The notes below the pieces were generated by a model, which did no database searches, was not told the origin of the DNA, and saw only the letters and a list, made by a program, of their open reading frames with translations. A stretch of DNA of 64,000 nt, from assembly GCA_026988355.1 (NCBI GenBank), contig JALSLK010000016.1:1-64000 (forward strand), written 5' to 3'. This stretch comes from Flavobacteriaceae bacterium (GTDB taxonomy: Bacteria; Bacteroidota; Bacteroidia; Flavobacteriales; Flavobacteriaceae). Both the position numbers and the translations under genes were made by a program. Positions 27,224 to 35,536 of this stretch are shown here, in pieces (position 1 is the first letter of the stretch; each line of letters starts with the position of its first letter).

Positions 27224-28774
27224 TTATAAATCAAACTTTATTCCTTGCGCCAAAGGCAATTCTGCTGTATAGTTGATTGTATTTGTTTGTCTTCTCATGT
27301 AAGCTTTCCATGCATCTGAACCTGATTCTCTTCCTCCTCCTGTTTCTTTCTCTCCTCCAAATGCTCCTCCTATTTCTGCTCCAGATGTTCCTATATTTAC
27401 ATTTGCTATTCCACAATCGGAACCTGCTTGTGATAAGAATTTTTCTGATTCTCGCATGTTATTTGTCATAATAGCAGAAGACAATCCTTGTACTACTCCA
27501 TTTTGTAATTCGATTGCATTTTCTAAATCTCCTGAATACTTAATTAAAAATAATAATGGTGCAAAAGTTTCGTGCTGTACAATTTTATAATGATTTTCTA
27601 CTTCTGCAATACTTGGCGACACATAACAACCACTCTCATAACCATCTCCTGTTAATTGTTTTCCTTCGACTAACATTTTTCCTCCTTGGTCTTTTACTTG
27701 TTGAATTGCATTCAAATAAGTTGCAACCGATTCCTTATCAATTAATGGTCCTACGTGATTTGTTTCATCTAATGATGATCCTATTTTTAATTGTCCATAA
27801 GCTGCTACTAATTTATCACGTACTACATCGTAAACATCTTCGTGTATTATTAATCTTCTTGTAGAAGTACAACGTTGCCCACATGTTCCAACTGCTCCAA
27901 AAGCTGCTCCTATAATGGTCATATCTAAATCCGCACTTGGTGTGATTATAATTGCATTATTTCCTCCTAACTCTAACAAACTTCTTCCTAAACGACTGGC
28001 TACTTGTTGTGCTACAATTTTTCCCATTCTCGTAGATCCTGTTGCTGATATTAATGGTACATTTTTATTTGATGTTAACATTTCTCCTACTTTATAATCG
28101 CCATTTACAATACAAGAAATACCTTCTGGTAAATTATTTTCTTTTAATACATCGGTAATGATATTTTGACAAGCGATACTACATAATGGTGCTTTTTCAG
28201 ATGGTTTCCAAATACATACATCTCCTGCAATCCAAGCTAAAGCTGTATTCCAAGCCCAAACTGCTACTGGAAAATTAAATGCGGATATAATTCCTACAAT
28301 TCCCAATGGATGATATTGATCATACATTCGATGTCCTGGTCTTTCTGAATGCATTGTAAATCCATATAACTGGCGAGATAATCCAACTGCAAAGTCACAG
28401 ATATCTATCATTTCTTGTACTTCTCCTAAACCTTCTTGTAAAGATTTTCCCATTTCATAAGAAACTAATTCTCCTAATGGTTGCTTTAATTCTCTTAATT
28501 TATCTCCAAATTGACGAACATATTCTCCTCTTTGTGGCGAAGGTATTTGTCTAAACTCTTTAAATGCCGTTTTTGCTGTTTCTATTACTTTATCAAAATC
28601 TTCTTGTGTTGCTGTTGAGACTTTTGCAATAAATTCTCCATCTACTGGCGAATACGATTCGATCATTTCTCCATTTCCAAAACTAGTTGAACCTGTTGAA
28701 ACGCCATTATTTATTTCTTTTACGCCTAGTTTTTCTAGAACACTTTTTATATCAAATTTTGTAGCTGTTGCCAT
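27224..28774 (-). CDS. Aldehyde dehydrogenase, ALDH7 (alpha-aminoadipate semialdehyde) type
   Basis: 516 aa. It is a full NAD(P)+-dependent aldehyde dehydrogenase: FNFPVAVWAWN, KPSEKAPL, ATGSTRMGK, the general base Glu in LELGGNNA, and the catalytic Cys in FGAVGTCGQRCTSTR. The segments GFTMHSERPGHRM and the C-terminal TINYTAELPLAQGIKF are characteristic of the antiquitin/ALDH7 group, which oxidises alpha-aminoadipate semialdehyde (piperidine-6-carboxylate) in lysine breakdown. It is divergent from the LuxE-like gene; the two share a perfectly symmetric promoter region. Confidence 0.9.
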   Translation of the reverse strand: MATATKFDIKSVLEKLGVKEINNGVSTGSTSFGNGEMIESYSPVDGEFIAKVSTATQEDFDKVIETAKTAFKEFRQIPSPQRGEYVRQFGDKLRELKQPLGELVSYEMGKSLQEGLGEVQEMIDICDFAVGLSRQLYGFTMHSERPGHRMYDQYHPLGIVGIISAFNFPVAVWAWNTALAWIAGDVCIWKPSEKAPLCSIACQNIITDVLKENNLPEGISCIVNGDYKVGEMLTSNKNVPLISATGSTRMGKIVAQQVASRLGRSLLELGGNNAIIITPSADLDMTIIGAAFGAVGTCGQRCTSTRRLIIHEDVYDVVRDKLVAAYGQLKIGSSLDETNHVGPLIDKESVATYLNAIQQVKDQGGKMLVEGKQLTGDGYESGCYVSPSIAEVENHYKIVQHETFAPLLFLIKYSGDLENAIELQNGVVQGLSSAIMTNNMRESEKFLSQAGSDCGIANVNIGTSGAEIGGAFGGEKETGGGRESGSDAWKAYMRRQTNTINYTAELPLAQGIKFDL

Positions 28775-28803
28775 TTTATATTGTATTTAATTTATTTGGT
28801 CTA

Positions 28804-28859
28804 CAAAATTACAAATTAATACTTAATTAATAATCATTAAGCTTTAATTTGTAATTTTG
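28804..28859. promoter_or_regulatory. Symmetric divergent promoter region
   Basis: CAAAATTACAAATTAA (28804-28819) and its exact reverse complement TTAATTTGTAATTTTG (28844-28859) are separated by 24 bp. Each outer end carries TAATTTTG, a -7 box facing its own gene: minus for the dehydrogenase, plus for the LuxE-like gene. The 16-bp arms could also bind a shared regulator. Confidence 0.65.
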
Positions 28860-28864
28860 CACTA

Positions 28865-29842
28865 ATGAATAACCAATCTATTTTTAACATACAGAACGAT
28901 ATTGATTTTAATAAAATTGCTTTAGATACATTTCGTTTTCAAGCTAAAAACAATACTGTTTATCGTGAGTTCATTCATCATTTGAATATTGACATCGATA
29001 GTGTTTCTTCTATAAATGACATTCCTTTTTTACCTATTTCATTTTTTAAAACACATAAAATTTTATCGAATACTAAAAAAATAGAACAAACTTTTTTTAG
29101 TAGTGGTACTTCTGGAACTAATCTAAGTACGCATTTTATAAGTGATTTAAATATTTATATAAATAGTTTTTCTAAAGGGTTTCGTTATTTTTATGGTAAT
29201 ATTGAAGAGTATACTATCCTTGCTCTACTTCCAAATTACTTGGAACGAGAAGGCTCTTCTTTAGTATATATGGTTTCCAATTTAATTAAAAAATCCAATA
29301 AAAAAGAGAGTGGTTTTTACCTTAATAATTTAGATGTTTTGGCAGAAAAATTAAATCATTTGGATAAAAAAGGAGAAAAAATACTGCTTATTGGTGTTTC
29401 GTTTGCTTTATTAGACTTAATCGAAAACTATCAATTTCGACTAAAAAACACCATTATTATGGAAACTGGCGGTATGAAAGGCAGACGTAAAGAAATTATT
29501 CGAGAAGATTTACATCGAGTATTAGGCAATGGTTTTGGTGTCAAAAAAATCCATTCGGAATATGGCATGACCGAACTTTTAAGTCAAGCGTATTCTATAG
29601 GTAATGGTATTTTTAAAACACCTCCTTGGATGAAAATTAAGATTCGAGATACCGAAGATGCTTTATGTATTTTCCCACATCAAAAAGCTGGAGGGATTAA
29701 TGTTATTGATTTGGCTAATATTAATTCTTGTTCCTTTATTGCTACACAAGATTTAGGAAAAACTTATAATGATACCTCTTTTGAGGTTCTTGGTCGTTTT
29801 GATAATAGTGATATTAGAGGTTGTAATTTGATGGTGGTTTAA
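28865..29842 (+). CDS. LuxE/acyl-protein synthetase-like protein
   Basis: 325 aa. It matches the LuxE group of the adenylate-forming superfamily: FLPISFFKTHKIL, the nucleotide-binding FFSSGTSGT, ETGGMKGRR and the HSEYGMTELLSQAY motif that corresponds to the A5 region. The family activates an acyl group with ATP. In Bacteroidota, lux-independent homologues are common and their substrate is unknown. The short 5' leader and the shared divergent promoter suggest coordination with the ALDH7-type dehydrogenase. The stop is 8 nt from the convergent tyrS end. Confidence 0.82.
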   Translation: MNNQSIFNIQNDIDFNKIALDTFRFQAKNNTVYREFIHHLNIDIDSVSSINDIPFLPISFFKTHKILSNTKKIEQTFFSSGTSGTNLSTHFISDLNIYINSFSKGFRYFYGNIEEYTILALLPNYLEREGSSLVYMVSNLIKKSNKKESGFYLNNLDVLAEKLNHLDKKGEKILLIGVSFALLDLIENYQFRLKNTIIMETGGMKGRRKEIIREDLHRVLGNGFGVKKIHSEYGMTELLSQAYSIGNGIFKTPPWMKIKIRDTEDALCIFPHQKAGGINVIDLANINSCSFIATQDLGKTYNDTSFEVLGRFDNSDIRGCNLMVV

Positions 29843-29850
29843 TTTCTAAA

Positions 29851-31143
29851 TTAAACCACTTTTAACAAAAAGTAATTTCTTTTACCTCGTTGTAATAAAA
29901 TAAATTTATCTGCTATTAAATCATTTGTAGAAAGTACCATTGTTTCCTTTACTTTTTCTTTATTTACCGAAATCGAATTCTCTTTTAAGGCTCTTCTTGC
30001 TTCTCCATTTGACTTTAAAAATCCTGATTTCTCATTTAATGCAGTAATAATATCGATACCTTTTTCTAAATCCGCTTTACTAATTTCTGCTTGTGGCACT
30101 CCTTCGAATACATCTAAGAATGTTTGTTCATCCAATGTTTTTAAATCACTTGTTGTAGATTTTCCAAAAAGAATATTTGATGCTTTTAATGCATTTTCAT
30201 AAGCCTCTTTTCCATGCGTCATTATAGTAACTTCTTCACCTATTTTCTTTTGTAACAATCGTAAATGCTCGTTTCCTTTATGTTCTTTTATTAGATTTTC
30301 TATGGTTTCTTTATCTAAAAAAGTGAATTTTTTAATGTAGTTTTCTGCGTCTTCATCTTTTGCATTAAACCAAAATTGGTAAAATTTATATGGCGACGTT
30401 CTATTTGCATCTAACCATATATTTCCTCCTTCGGTTTTACCAAATTTTGTACCATCTGCTTTGGTTATTAATGGGCAAGTTAGCGCATAAGCTTTACCTT
30501 TTGCTATTCTTCTTACCAATTCGGTTCCTGTAGTGATATTTCCCCATTGATCGGAACCTCCTATTTGTAATTTACAATTCTTCTCTTTATATAAATGTAA
30601 AAAATCATACCCTTGCACCAATTGGTATGTAAACTCGGTAAAACTCATACCTACATTAGATTCCGAACTCAAACGTTTTTTTACGGAATCTTTTGCCATC
30701 ATATAATTTACCGTAATGTGTTTTCCGATATCACGTGCAAAGTCTAAGAATGTCAAATTCTTCATCCAATCGTAATTATTTACAAGTTCTGCAGCATTTT
30801 TTGTATTGGATGAAAAATCTAAAAATCGTTCTAATTGACTTTTAACTCCTGCTATATTTTTTGCTAAAGTTTCTTCGTCTAACAAATTTCGCTCTGACGA
30901 TTTTCCTGATGGATCTCCAATCATTCCTGTTGCTCCTCCAATTAATGCAATTGGTTTATGGCCGTGTTTTTGGAAATGCATCAATAAAATAATTTGTACC
31001 AAACTACCAATATGTAATGAATCTGCTGTTGGATCAAATCCAATATATGCCGAAGTTACTTCTTTTGCCAATTGTTCTTCTGTTCCAGGCATAATGTCAT
31101 GTAACATTCCTCTCCAACGTAATTCTTCTACAAATTTTTTCAT
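29851..31143 (-). CDS. tyrS: Tyrosyl-tRNA synthetase
   Basis: 430 aa, a class I aminoacyl-tRNA synthetase of TyrRS type. The HIGH-like motif is HIGS at 44-47 within [13 protein letters not shown]. The tyrosine pocket appears in YQLVQGYDF and [11 protein letters not shown], the KMSKS equivalent is KFGKTEGG, and an S4-like RNA-binding domain ends the protein (about 360-430). It charges tRNA-Tyr in the cytoplasm. It has its own -7 box at 31167-31174. Confidence 0.96.
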   Translation of the reverse strand: MKKFVEELRWRGMLHDIMPGTEEQLAKEVTSAYIGFDPTADSLHIGSLVQIILLMHFQKHGHKPIALIGGATGMIGDPSGKSSERNLLDEETLAKNIAGVKSQLERFLDFSSNTKNAAELVNNYDWMKNLTFLDFARDIGKHITVNYMMAKDSVKKRLSSESNVGMSFTEFTYQLVQGYDFLHLYKEKNCKLQIGGSDQWGNITTGTELVRRIAKGKAYALTCPLITKADGTKFGKTEGGNIWLDANRTSPYKFYQFWFNAKDEDAENYIKKFTFLDKETIENLIKEHKGNEHLRLLQKKIGEEVTIMTHGKEAYENALKASNILFGKSTTSDLKTLDEQTFLDVFEGVPQAEISKADLEKGIDIITALNEKSGFLKSNGEARRALKENSISVNKEKVKETMVLSTNDLIADKFILLQRGKRNYFLLKVV

Positions 31144-31166
31144 TAGTATTCTTTTTATTTAGGTTG

Positions 31167-31174
31167 CAAATATA
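31167..31174 (-). promoter_or_regulatory. -7 box of tyrS
   Basis: On the minus strand the bases read TATATTTG (TAnnTTTG), 23 nt before the start codon. Confidence 0.55.
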
Positions 31175-31198
31175 TAAAAAGACAAAAGGAGAAAAGAG

Positions 31199-31250
31199 AA
31201 AAGAGAAAATAAAATTAGTTAAATCGATAATCTAGCCTATTTTCTCTTTT
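31199..31250 (-). terminator. Stem-loop after the Fic gene
   Basis: AAAAGAGAAAATA / TATTTTCTCTTTT, a 13-bp stem with a 26-nt loop, just beyond the Fic stop codon on the minus strand and ahead of tyrS. Confidence 0.6.
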
Positions 31251-31256
31251 TGATAT

Positions 31257-32327
31257 TTATTTTGCTAATGCAATATGTTCTTGTAAGGATTCTATTGTTG
31301 TATTAATTATTAAACTGTGAAAATCTTCGGCGCTATGTTTCGTTTGTATATTTTCTAATGCTTTATAATAATTTAACCTCGATGTATCATTACCTTTTAG
31401 GTTTGCAATTGTATAACCATTTTGCAATAGAATTAGATTCATAATTAAACGACAAGTTCTACCGTTTCCGTCGATAAATGGGTGTACTGTTACCACTTTT
31501 TGATGCATTTCACTAGCTAACAAAACTGGATGCATTTTATTTTTATTACTATTATAAAATACAAAAATATCTTCCATTTGTTTATCTATTAAATATGGCT
31601 GTGGTGGTTTATGCGCAGAACCACTAATTAATACTGGCACTTTTCTATATACTCCTGCATTTCCTCTATCGATTCCTTTTAATATTAAATAATGTATCTC
31701 CTTTAAGATTCTTTGTGTAAAAGGTTCTTTGTTTTTTACCAATTCCATAATAAAATCTATTGCTTCGTAGTGATTTACAGCTTCTAAATGTTCTTTCATA
31801 CTTTTACCAGAAATAGTTAAACCTTTATTAACAACCAAATGTGTCTCTTGAAGTGTTAGTGTATTTCCTTCGATAAGATTAGATTCGAAAGTATAATTTA
31901 ACATAAAATACTCTCGCATTTTTTCTAATTGAATTTTATTTAATGGTTTTAAATCTTCCCATTTTTTTTGTAATTGAGAAGCTCTATCTAAAAGAACTGC
32001 TATATTTTTATCTATTTTAACATCCTTTTTTGATGATTTTATTTCGTATCTAATTTGCGCTTCGGCAACTTTAAATGCTTCTAAAGCATAAGTCTCATTT
32101 TGTAAATCGTATATTATTTTATCGCTTAACCATCTTGAAAAAGCTTCTTTCTCATCTAAATGTAAAAATACCACAAACTGCGCTACTTGTTTTCGTGTTG
32201 CTGTACGTTTTCCATTTTCAATTTTACTAATAATAGCAGTATCTATTCGCAATGCAATTGATACATCTATTAATTTCTTGTTTTGTAGCTTTCTATTTTC
32301 TTTTATGAATTTACCAAAAGCGCCCAT
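31257..32327 (-). CDS. XRE-type DNA-binding protein fused to a Fic domain
   Basis: 356 aa. Residues 1-65 are an XRE helix-turn-helix (KKLIDVSIALRIDTAIISKIE). A helical linker leads to a Fic core with the complete motif HPFIDGNGRTCR, carrying the catalytic His. The inhibitory-helix motif S-x3-E-G/N lies upstream as SNLIEGN, which makes this a class II self-inhibited Fic enzyme. Such enzymes transfer AMP from ATP to a Ser, Thr or Tyr of a target protein. The fused HTH suggests autoregulation; a palindrome overlaps its promoter. No separate antitoxin is adjacent. The target is unknown. Confidence 0.9.
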   Translation of the reverse strand: MGAFGKFIKENRKLQNKKLIDVSIALRIDTAIISKIENGKRTATRKQVAQFVVFLHLDEKEAFSRWLSDKIIYDLQNETYALEAFKVAEAQIRYEIKSSKKDVKIDKNIAVLLDRASQLQKKWEDLKPLNKIQLEKMREYFMLNYTFESNLIEGNTLTLQETHLVVNKGLTISGKSMKEHLEAVNHYEAIDFIMELVKNKEPFTQRILKEIHYLILKGIDRGNAGVYRKVPVLISGSAHKPPQPYLIDKQMEDIFVFYNSNKNKMHPVLLASEMHQKVVTVHPFIDGNGRTCRLIMNLILLQNGYTIANLKGNDTSRLNYYKALENIQTKHSAEDFHSLIINTTIESLQEHIALAK

Positions 32328-32347
32328 TGTATTTTGACTTTTATCTG

Positions 32348-32366
32348 ATTGACAAATATAGTCAAT
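32348..32366 (-). promoter_or_regulatory. Candidate XRE operator over the fic -7 box
   Basis: ATTGAC-N7-GTCAAT is a 6-bp-arm palindrome whose interior holds TATATTTG on the minus strand (32353-32360), the likely -7 box of the XRE-Fic gene. A repressor bound here would block RNA polymerase, which fits autoregulation by the protein's own HTH. Confidence 0.5.
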
Positions 32367-32421
32367 TATTTTGATTTTAAAAATAACATTCTATTATTTC
32401 ACAAATTTGTATTTTAGCCAA

Positions 32422-33423
32422 ATGATTTTAGTTACTGGAGGAACTGGCTTAGTAGGTTCACATTTATTAGTGCAACTTTCTTTTACGGAAGAAAAAATAA
32501 TAGCAATTCATAGAAAAAACAGCAATTTGGATGCTGTAAAACGTGTCTTTAGTTATTATGGAAATGATTTTGAAAAACAGTATCAAAAAATTGAATGGAT
32601 GGAAGCCAATATAACCGATGTTCCTTCTTTAGAAAGTGCATATAAAGGAATAACACATGTTTATCATTGCGCTGCAATTGTATCTTTTAATAAAAAAGAC
32701 TACCAACAAATGCGAAAAATAAATATTGAAGGTACTGCTAATATGGTAAATTTAGCCATTATTAATAATATCGAAAAATTCTGTTTTGTAAGTTCTATTG
32801 CTACTATTGAAAAAAATTTAAACAATACTCTAATTGATGAATCTAACGAGTGGAATACCGAAACTAATAATTATGGCTATGCTATTACAAAATATGGTGC
32901 AGAAATGGAAGTTTGGCGTGCTACTCAAGAAGGTTTAGACGTTGTTATTGTAAATCCTGGTGTAATACTTGGATCTGGTTTTTGGCATAGTGGTCCTGGA
33001 GAATTATTCACGAAATTTTACAATGAATTCAAATTTTACACCGAAGGCATAACTGGTTTTGTTGGTGTAAAAGATGTTGTTAAAGTAATGGTTAAATTAA
33101 TGCTAAGTAATGTTGTAAATGAACGCTTTATTTTAGTTTCAGAAAATAGTTCTTTTAAAAGTGTATTTTTTAAAATTGCAGATACATTCCATAAAAAAAG
33201 ACCTAGCATTAAAGTTACTAAAGCATTAAGTGCTATTGCTTGGCGATTAGAATGGGTAAAAAGCATCGTAACAAGAAAACCTCCATTAATTACAAAACAT
33301 TCTGCAAATGCTTCTTTGAGTACTTATAAATATTCTTCTCAAAAAATAAAAAAAGCTATTGCGTTTAATTTTGAAAGTTTGGATAGTACAATTAAGAATA
33401 CTTGTAACGATTATAACAAATAA
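32422..33423 (+). CDS. NAD-dependent epimerase/dehydratase (extended SDR)
   Basis: 333 aa from the ATG at 32422; the frame extends back to 32371, but the extra 17 residues precede the Rossmann strand and look non-coding. It begins MILVTGGTGLVGSHL, the NAD(P) glycine motif. It has the active-site pattern SSIAT followed by YGYAITKYGAE (YxxxK), and NPGVILGSGFW. Extended SDRs act on nucleotide sugars, sterols or flavonoid-like ketones; the product here is not identifiable. It is divergent from the Fic gene and 40 nt upstream of the orphan lipoprotein. Confidence 0.87.
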   Translation: MILVTGGTGLVGSHLLVQLSFTEEKIIAIHRKNSNLDAVKRVFSYYGNDFEKQYQKIEWMEANITDVPSLESAYKGITHVYHCAAIVSFNKKDYQQMRKINIEGTANMVNLAIINNIEKFCFVSSIATIEKNLNNTLIDESNEWNTETNNYGYAITKYGAEMEVWRATQEGLDVVIVNPGVILGSGFWHSGPGELFTKFYNEFKFYTEGITGFVGVKDVVKVMVKLMLSNVVNERFILVSENSSFKSVFFKIADTFHKKRPSIKVTKALSAIAWRLEWVKSIVTRKPPLITKHSANASLSTYKYSSQKIKKAIAFNFESLDSTIKNTCNDYNK

Positions 33424-33463
33424 CTATTATTAACTCAAAATAGACTCAAAAAATTAACACCTA

Positions 33464-34108
33464 ATGAAAAATTTAATTTTATTCGGATTTTTTATGATTA
33501 CTCTTTTTAGCTGTAACCCTAAAAGTGTTCAATTACCGACAAATACTATAAAAGGAATTCAAGATACTATCTATAATAATAGTAAAATTTGGATTTTTTT
33601 TCAAGAAAAAAATACAGACACAATAGCGCTATGTAACAGAAATAACAAATTAATAAATACACATTATATTTTTAATATTGACAAGCGACTAAGATTAAAG
33701 CATATTATTGATAATGTAAATAAAATTCAATTTAAAAAAGAACAACCTAATATGCATTCTAATGGCAAATATATGCACAGCTACTTGAGTTATGTTGACA
33801 ATAAAACAAATAAATTATCGATGGTTTTGTTCGATTCGGTAAAATTTTTCCCTTTAAAGGAATTAAAAGCTAGTAAAAATCCGTTACTACTTAACTTTGC
33901 AACAGATAACATAAATCTAAATAGGAAAAAAATTACTTTAAAAAATTTAGAGATCGAGTTAAAAAAGTATACAGATTCTAGTAATAGAACACTTAATCTT
34001 GTTTTGAATAAAAACATTACTTATGACGAATATTTAAAATTAAAAGCAAGTTTACAACTACTAAAAAAAGAAACTTTTGATATTAATTGGAAAGAATATT
34101 ATTACTAA
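33464..34108 (+). CDS. Hypothetical lipoprotein
   Basis: 214 aa, not recognised. The N-terminus is a lipoprotein signal (MITLFSC, Cys17) followed by a Lys- and Asn-rich mature chain with no further cysteines. The predicted pattern alternates strands and helices with no repeats. It starts 40 nt after the epimerase and may be co-transcribed. The low-complexity codon use is like the neighbours. Confidence 0.72.
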   Translation: MKNLILFGFFMITLFSCNPKSVQLPTNTIKGIQDTIYNNSKIWIFFQEKNTDTIALCNRNNKLINTHYIFNIDKRLRLKHIIDNVNKIQFKKEQPNMHSNGKYMHSYLSYVDNKTNKLSMVLFDSVKFFPLKELKASKNPLLLNFATDNINLNRKKITLKNLEIELKKYTDSSNRTLNLVLNKNITYDEYLKLKASLQLLKKETFDINWKEYYY

Positions 34109-34194
34109 CCTGAGTATTCTATGATTTAAAAAAGCACTTTTCTTGTAAGTTATTAACAATTTTTATGCTGCATATTTCATAATATCAACAACTC

Positions 34195-34233
34195 ATACCA
34201 ACTCAACATCAAAATACGCTATAAATTATTTTT
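34195..34233 (+). repeat. Fragment of the dispersed palindromic repeat (copy D)
   Basis: The first ~37 bp match the left end of copy B (ATACCAACTCAACATCAAAA and on through CTATAAATTATT). The rest of the element is missing and unrelated sequence follows, so this is a truncated copy. Confidence 0.8.
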
Positions 34234-34250
34234 TTCATAGTCGAAGATGA

Positions 34251-34397
34251 ATTTTAGAAGGATTAGCGAGATATCTTAAAGAAATTTGGCTAGATTATGA
34301 GAGAAATAATCAAACCCAAAGGAAAAACAAAGAAATGGCAATCTTAGTCGAACTCGGGTTACTAATTACAAAATTTAGCATTCGTACTAATATGTAA
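34251..34397 (+). other. Short open remnant of unclear origin
   Basis: 48 codons are open in frame after a TGA, encoding a helical, charged stretch (for example RYLKEIWLDYERNN). It overlaps the end of the convergent gene at 34362. It follows the truncated repeat copy D directly and could be debris of a former gene. No function is claimed. Confidence 0.25.
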
Positions 34398-35066
34398 TTT
34401 GACATCCGAAGGTGAAATATAAGGAATTCCTAATCCCAAACCTCGAAGAATAAAAAGTAATCCTATTATTACAATAAAAATTGGAATCGCTTTTTGGATT
34501 TTATTTCGTAATGAAACTTTTAAAAAATTTCCTGCATAAACGGCCAAAGCCATCATTGGTACAGTTCCTAATCCAAATAAAAACATATACGATGCTCCTA
34601 AAATTGCATTAGATGTTGCGATAGAACCTATTAATGCCATATATACTAAACCACAAGGTAAAAATCCATTAAAAAAACCGATGAGAAAAATAGATTTATT
34701 GGATTTTTTATGAAGATACAATCCTAATTGTTGTTTTACTTTTCCTATTAGTTTGTAGATAGGTTTCGTTATATTAAATCTATTAAAAATCGAAATAGGA
34801 ATAATTACAGTAATTATCATTATAATTCCCATTAAAATAGATAATCGTTGTTGAAATCCTGCTAGATATAGTCCTTTTCCTATTACACCAAATAGAACAC
34901 CAATCAGCGAATAGGTAATTAATCTACCTAAATGATACAACATGGTTTGAAATATCATTTTTCCTTTACTCGTTCTATCTATGGGCAATGCAAAAGCAAT
35001 TGGACCGCACATACCAATACAATGAAAACTTCCTAATAGTCCTAATATAAAAGCTGTATATAACAT
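34362..35066 (-). CDS. SafE/TauE-like membrane protein of the cbb3 locus
   Basis: 234 aa with about six membrane helices. The first helix contains GSFHCIGMCGPI, a Cys/His motif typical of the DsbD-transmembrane-like 'sulfite exporter TauE/SafE' (UreH-like) proteins that sit at the end of ccoGH operons and are linked to copper handling for cbb3 assembly. The gene begins 10 nt after ccoH on the minus strand, so it is co-transcribed. A direct role as a copper carrier is inference; true sulfite export is not supported by context. Confidence 0.85.
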   Translation of the reverse strand: MLYTAFILGLLGSFHCIGMCGPIAFALPIDRTSKGKMIFQTMLYHLGRLITYSLIGVLFGVIGKGLYLAGFQQRLSILMGIIMIITVIIPISIFNRFNITKPIYKLIGKVKQQLGLYLHKKSNKSIFLIGFFNGFLPCGLVYMALIGSIATSNAILGASYMFLFGLGTVPMMALAVYAGNFLKVSLRNKIQKAIPIFIVIIGLLFILRGLGLGIPYISPSDVKLHISTNAKFCN

Positions 35067-35076
35067 CTTCTTTTAT

Positions 35077-35517
35077 CTAATAATTGTATTTATCGCTAAA
35101 TTGGTATTTGGTATTATTTGCTTGCCAAATTATTCTAACATTGTACATGCCTTTTACCAACTTTTTAGTACTAATATACATGATGTGATTTTCTAATTTA
35201 ATTGGCATTTCAAAATCTAAATTTACATTAGATGCTCTTTGAAATCTTATCGTACCTTCAGTTATTTTATATTCTGATGGAAATGTAACACGTATTCCTT
35301 TATCTGTATTTTCTAACTTTACATTGGTTTTTAACAACTTTGCATTATCCATAGCATCTATTTCTTGCTGATAATTCATTTCGTCTTTATAGTATTCTTT
35401 ACTTACCAAATGATGATCGTATTTATCATTAGTAAATGTCTTATACACAAATGATAAAATAAATACGATAAATGCAAACATAAAAATTGCTATTCCTGTT
35501 CCCCAATTTATTTTCAT
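35077..35517 (-). CDS. ccoH: FixH/CcoH-family cbb3 oxidase assembly protein
   Basis: 146 aa. One N-terminal membrane helix (about 7-25) is followed by a periplasmic beta-sandwich. The segment VSKEYYKDEMNYQQEIDAMDNA is the usual FixH coiled region, and the C-terminus has GMYNVRIIWQANN. FixH/CcoH stabilises assembly intermediates of cbb3 oxidase. The gene lies between ccoG and the SafE-like gene with about 20 nt and 10 nt spacing. Confidence 0.9.
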   Translation of the reverse strand: MKINWGTGIAIFMFAFIVFILSFVYKTFTNDKYDHHLVSKEYYKDEMNYQQEIDAMDNAKLLKTNVKLENTDKGIRVTFPSEYKITEGTIRFQRASNVNLDFEMPIKLENHIMYISTKKLVKGMYNVRIIWQANNTKYQFSDKYNY

Positions 35518-35536
35518 AATACACTTTGTTTATTGA

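Noticed and set aside
27556-27864. Plus-strand ORFs opposite the aldehyde dehydrogenase gene
   Set aside because: They are shadow frames of a well-supported minus-strand gene, rich in Leu and His from complementary codons, with no start context.
34362-35066. SafE-like protein as a true sulfite exporter coupled to the molybdoenzyme
   Set aside because: It is in the ccoGH operon, 28 kb from the molybdoenzyme, and its Cys/His motif fits copper-related cbb3 assembly better.
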